From the NCBI GenBank assembly GCA_025458525.1, contig JALOSF010000029.1, positions 1-32,185 of the forward strand: 32,185 nt of DNA. Reading direction: 5' to 3'. The DNA is from Cypionkella sp. Its GTDB lineage: Bacteria; Pseudomonadota; Alphaproteobacteria; Rhodobacterales; Rhodobacteraceae. Below, piece by piece: positions 31,333 through 32,185 of this stretch; positions within the stretch are counted from its first letter, which is position 1, and every line of letters begins with the position of its first letter. The notes beneath the pieces are model-generated. The model searched no databases and was not told the DNA's origin. It saw only the letters and a list, made by a program, of their open reading frames with translations. The position numbers and the translations under genes are program-made.

Positions 31333-32185
31333 TCATGCCGCGGGGGGAAGGAGGGTGGTGATCGCATGCAGCAATTCGGCCTGGCGGAACGGTTTGGGCA
31401 CATGCGAATCAAATCCGGCCATGATGTATTCCGAAACCTGATGCGACATCGCATTCGCCGTGACCGCAATCGCCGGAACCTGCGCGCCGTTCGGCCGGGT
31501 GGTGCGAATGGCCTGAAGCGCGCCGATGCCGTCCAGCACCGGCATCGCGATATCGAGGATCACCATGTCGAAGCCCCGCCCTTGCGCGCGGCGCTCCTCC
31601 CACTTTTCGACCGCTTCTGCCCCATTGATGGCCAGCACCATCTCGGCCCCGGTTTCTTTCAGCATTTCGCTGATCACCATCCGGTTGGTGGCAGAATCGT
31701 CCGCGATCAGCAGCGAGCGGCCAACAAGCGAACGCGGCCCCCTCGGCTCGGGCTGGGCGATCTTTGGCGCAGGCGCTTCGGTGGTTTCGGGCAGCGGCAG
31801 CGACAGCCTGACGGTCGTTCCAACACCCGGCTGACTGCTGACGTCGATCGTGCCCCCCATCAGATGCACGAGGCTGCGCACGATGGGCATGCCAAGGCCG
31901 GTGCCGCCAAAGCGGCGCGTGGTGCCCCCTTCGGCCTGCTCGAAATTGTCGAAGATGCGACTGAGGTGTTCGGGCGTGATGCCGATGCCGGTGTCGCGCA
32001 CCTCGATGCTCAGAGGCTTGCCCTCCCGCGCCGACAGGGTGAGAGAGACCGACCCGTTTTCGGTGAACTTGATGGCATTCGACAAAAGGTTGTTCAGGAT
32101 CTGCTGCAACCGGAACGGATCACCAATGCGCAGATGTTCGGCCCCCGGGCTTGTGAGGATCTCGAAATCGAGGCCCTTTTCCTCG
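31333..32185 (-). CDS. Hybrid sensor histidine kinase, C-terminal part (partial at right edge)
   Basis: The frame is open to the window end, so only the last 284 residues are seen. They include the end of the HATPase domain: N box LQQILNNLLSNAIKFT, G1 VRDTGIGI, F box and G2 FGGTGLGMPIVRSLVHLMGG. A receiver domain follows after a short Pro/Glu linker, with LIADDSATNRMV, the phosphoacceptor in DMVILDIAMPVLDG and the lysine in HVPKPFR. The sensory and HisKA parts are outside. It is the upstream member of a leftward two-component cluster with a stand-alone receiver, a REC-GGDEF-like protein and an Hpt protein. Confidence 0.92.
   Translation of the reverse strand, partial: EEKGLDFEILTSPGAEHLRIGDPFRLQQILNNLLSNAIKFTENGSVSLTLSAREGKPLSIEVRDTGIGITPEHLSRIFDNFEQAEGGTTRRFGGTGLGMPIVRSLVHLMGGTIDVSSQPGVGTTVRLSLPLPETTEAPAPKIAQPEPRGPRSLVGRSLLIADDSATNRMVISEMLKETGAEMVLAINGAEAVEKWEERRAQGRGFDMVILDIAMPVLDGIGALQAIRTTRPNGAQVPAIAVTANAMSHQVSEYIMAGFDSHVPKPFRQAELLHAITTLLPPAA

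Overview
The window looks like chromosomal DNA of an alphaproteobacterium of the Rhodobacterales (Rhodobacter/Paracoccus-like). This is inferred from the high GC content, Flp-like pilins with the DESGAVTVDWVVLTA core, a MetR/metF divergent pair, an Lrp-type PutR next to a PutA that lacks a DNA-binding domain, and a bioM-bioN-bioY operon in the order known from Rhodobacter capsulatus. No database search was possible, so all names rest on motif recognition.

Layout: (1) 1-1390, minus strand: end of a tad (Flp pilus) locus with two small pilins and a cpaB that runs off the left edge. (2) 1750-2637: a secreted lytic transglycosylase. (3) 6172-2676, minus strand: a tightly packed operon scoA - GSCFA protein - SGNH-like protein - scoB - small GNAT. 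The two CoA-transferase subunits are separated by a GSCFA/SGNH pair. (4) 6383-6468: tRNA-Leu(UAA). (5) 6507-14704: a catabolic island. A leftward operon encodes a citryl-CoA-lyase-like protein, a CaiB/BaiF CoA-transferase and a TRAP transporter (dctP-dctQ-dctM). Divergent from it run an intradiol dioxygenase, an IclR regulator and an amidohydrolase. A TTCGC-N3-GCGAA palindrome occurs in the divergent promoter region and again just before the amidohydrolase, which suggests one IclR regulon. (6) 14748-18764: divergent putR/putA for proline catabolism. (7) 18906-21971: rhomboid protease, SuhB-like phosphatase, a secreted triple-SH3 protein and an L,D-transpeptidase. (8) 22078-24505: metR/metF and aroQ. 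(9) 24538-28769: an acyl-CoA-ligase-like gene and a thiolase convergent with bioM-bioN-bioY. This gene set recalls Bacillus yhfS-yhfT-yhfU. (10) 28906-32185: a small lipoprotein, then Hpt, a REC-degenerate-GGDEF protein, a stand-alone receiver and the end of a hybrid histidine kinase, together forming a multistep phosphorelay set without a DNA-binding output.

The strongest candidates for something undescribed are the aromatic-type catabolic island with its shared palindromic operator, and the biotin-transporter-linked ligase/thiolase pair, in which both enzymes carry altered catalytic motifs. The GSCFA/SGNH pair inside scoAB is a third. Coding density is very high. Long antisense open frames are common and were treated as shadows of the real genes. 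I found no insertion sequence, integrase, CRISPR array or rRNA.
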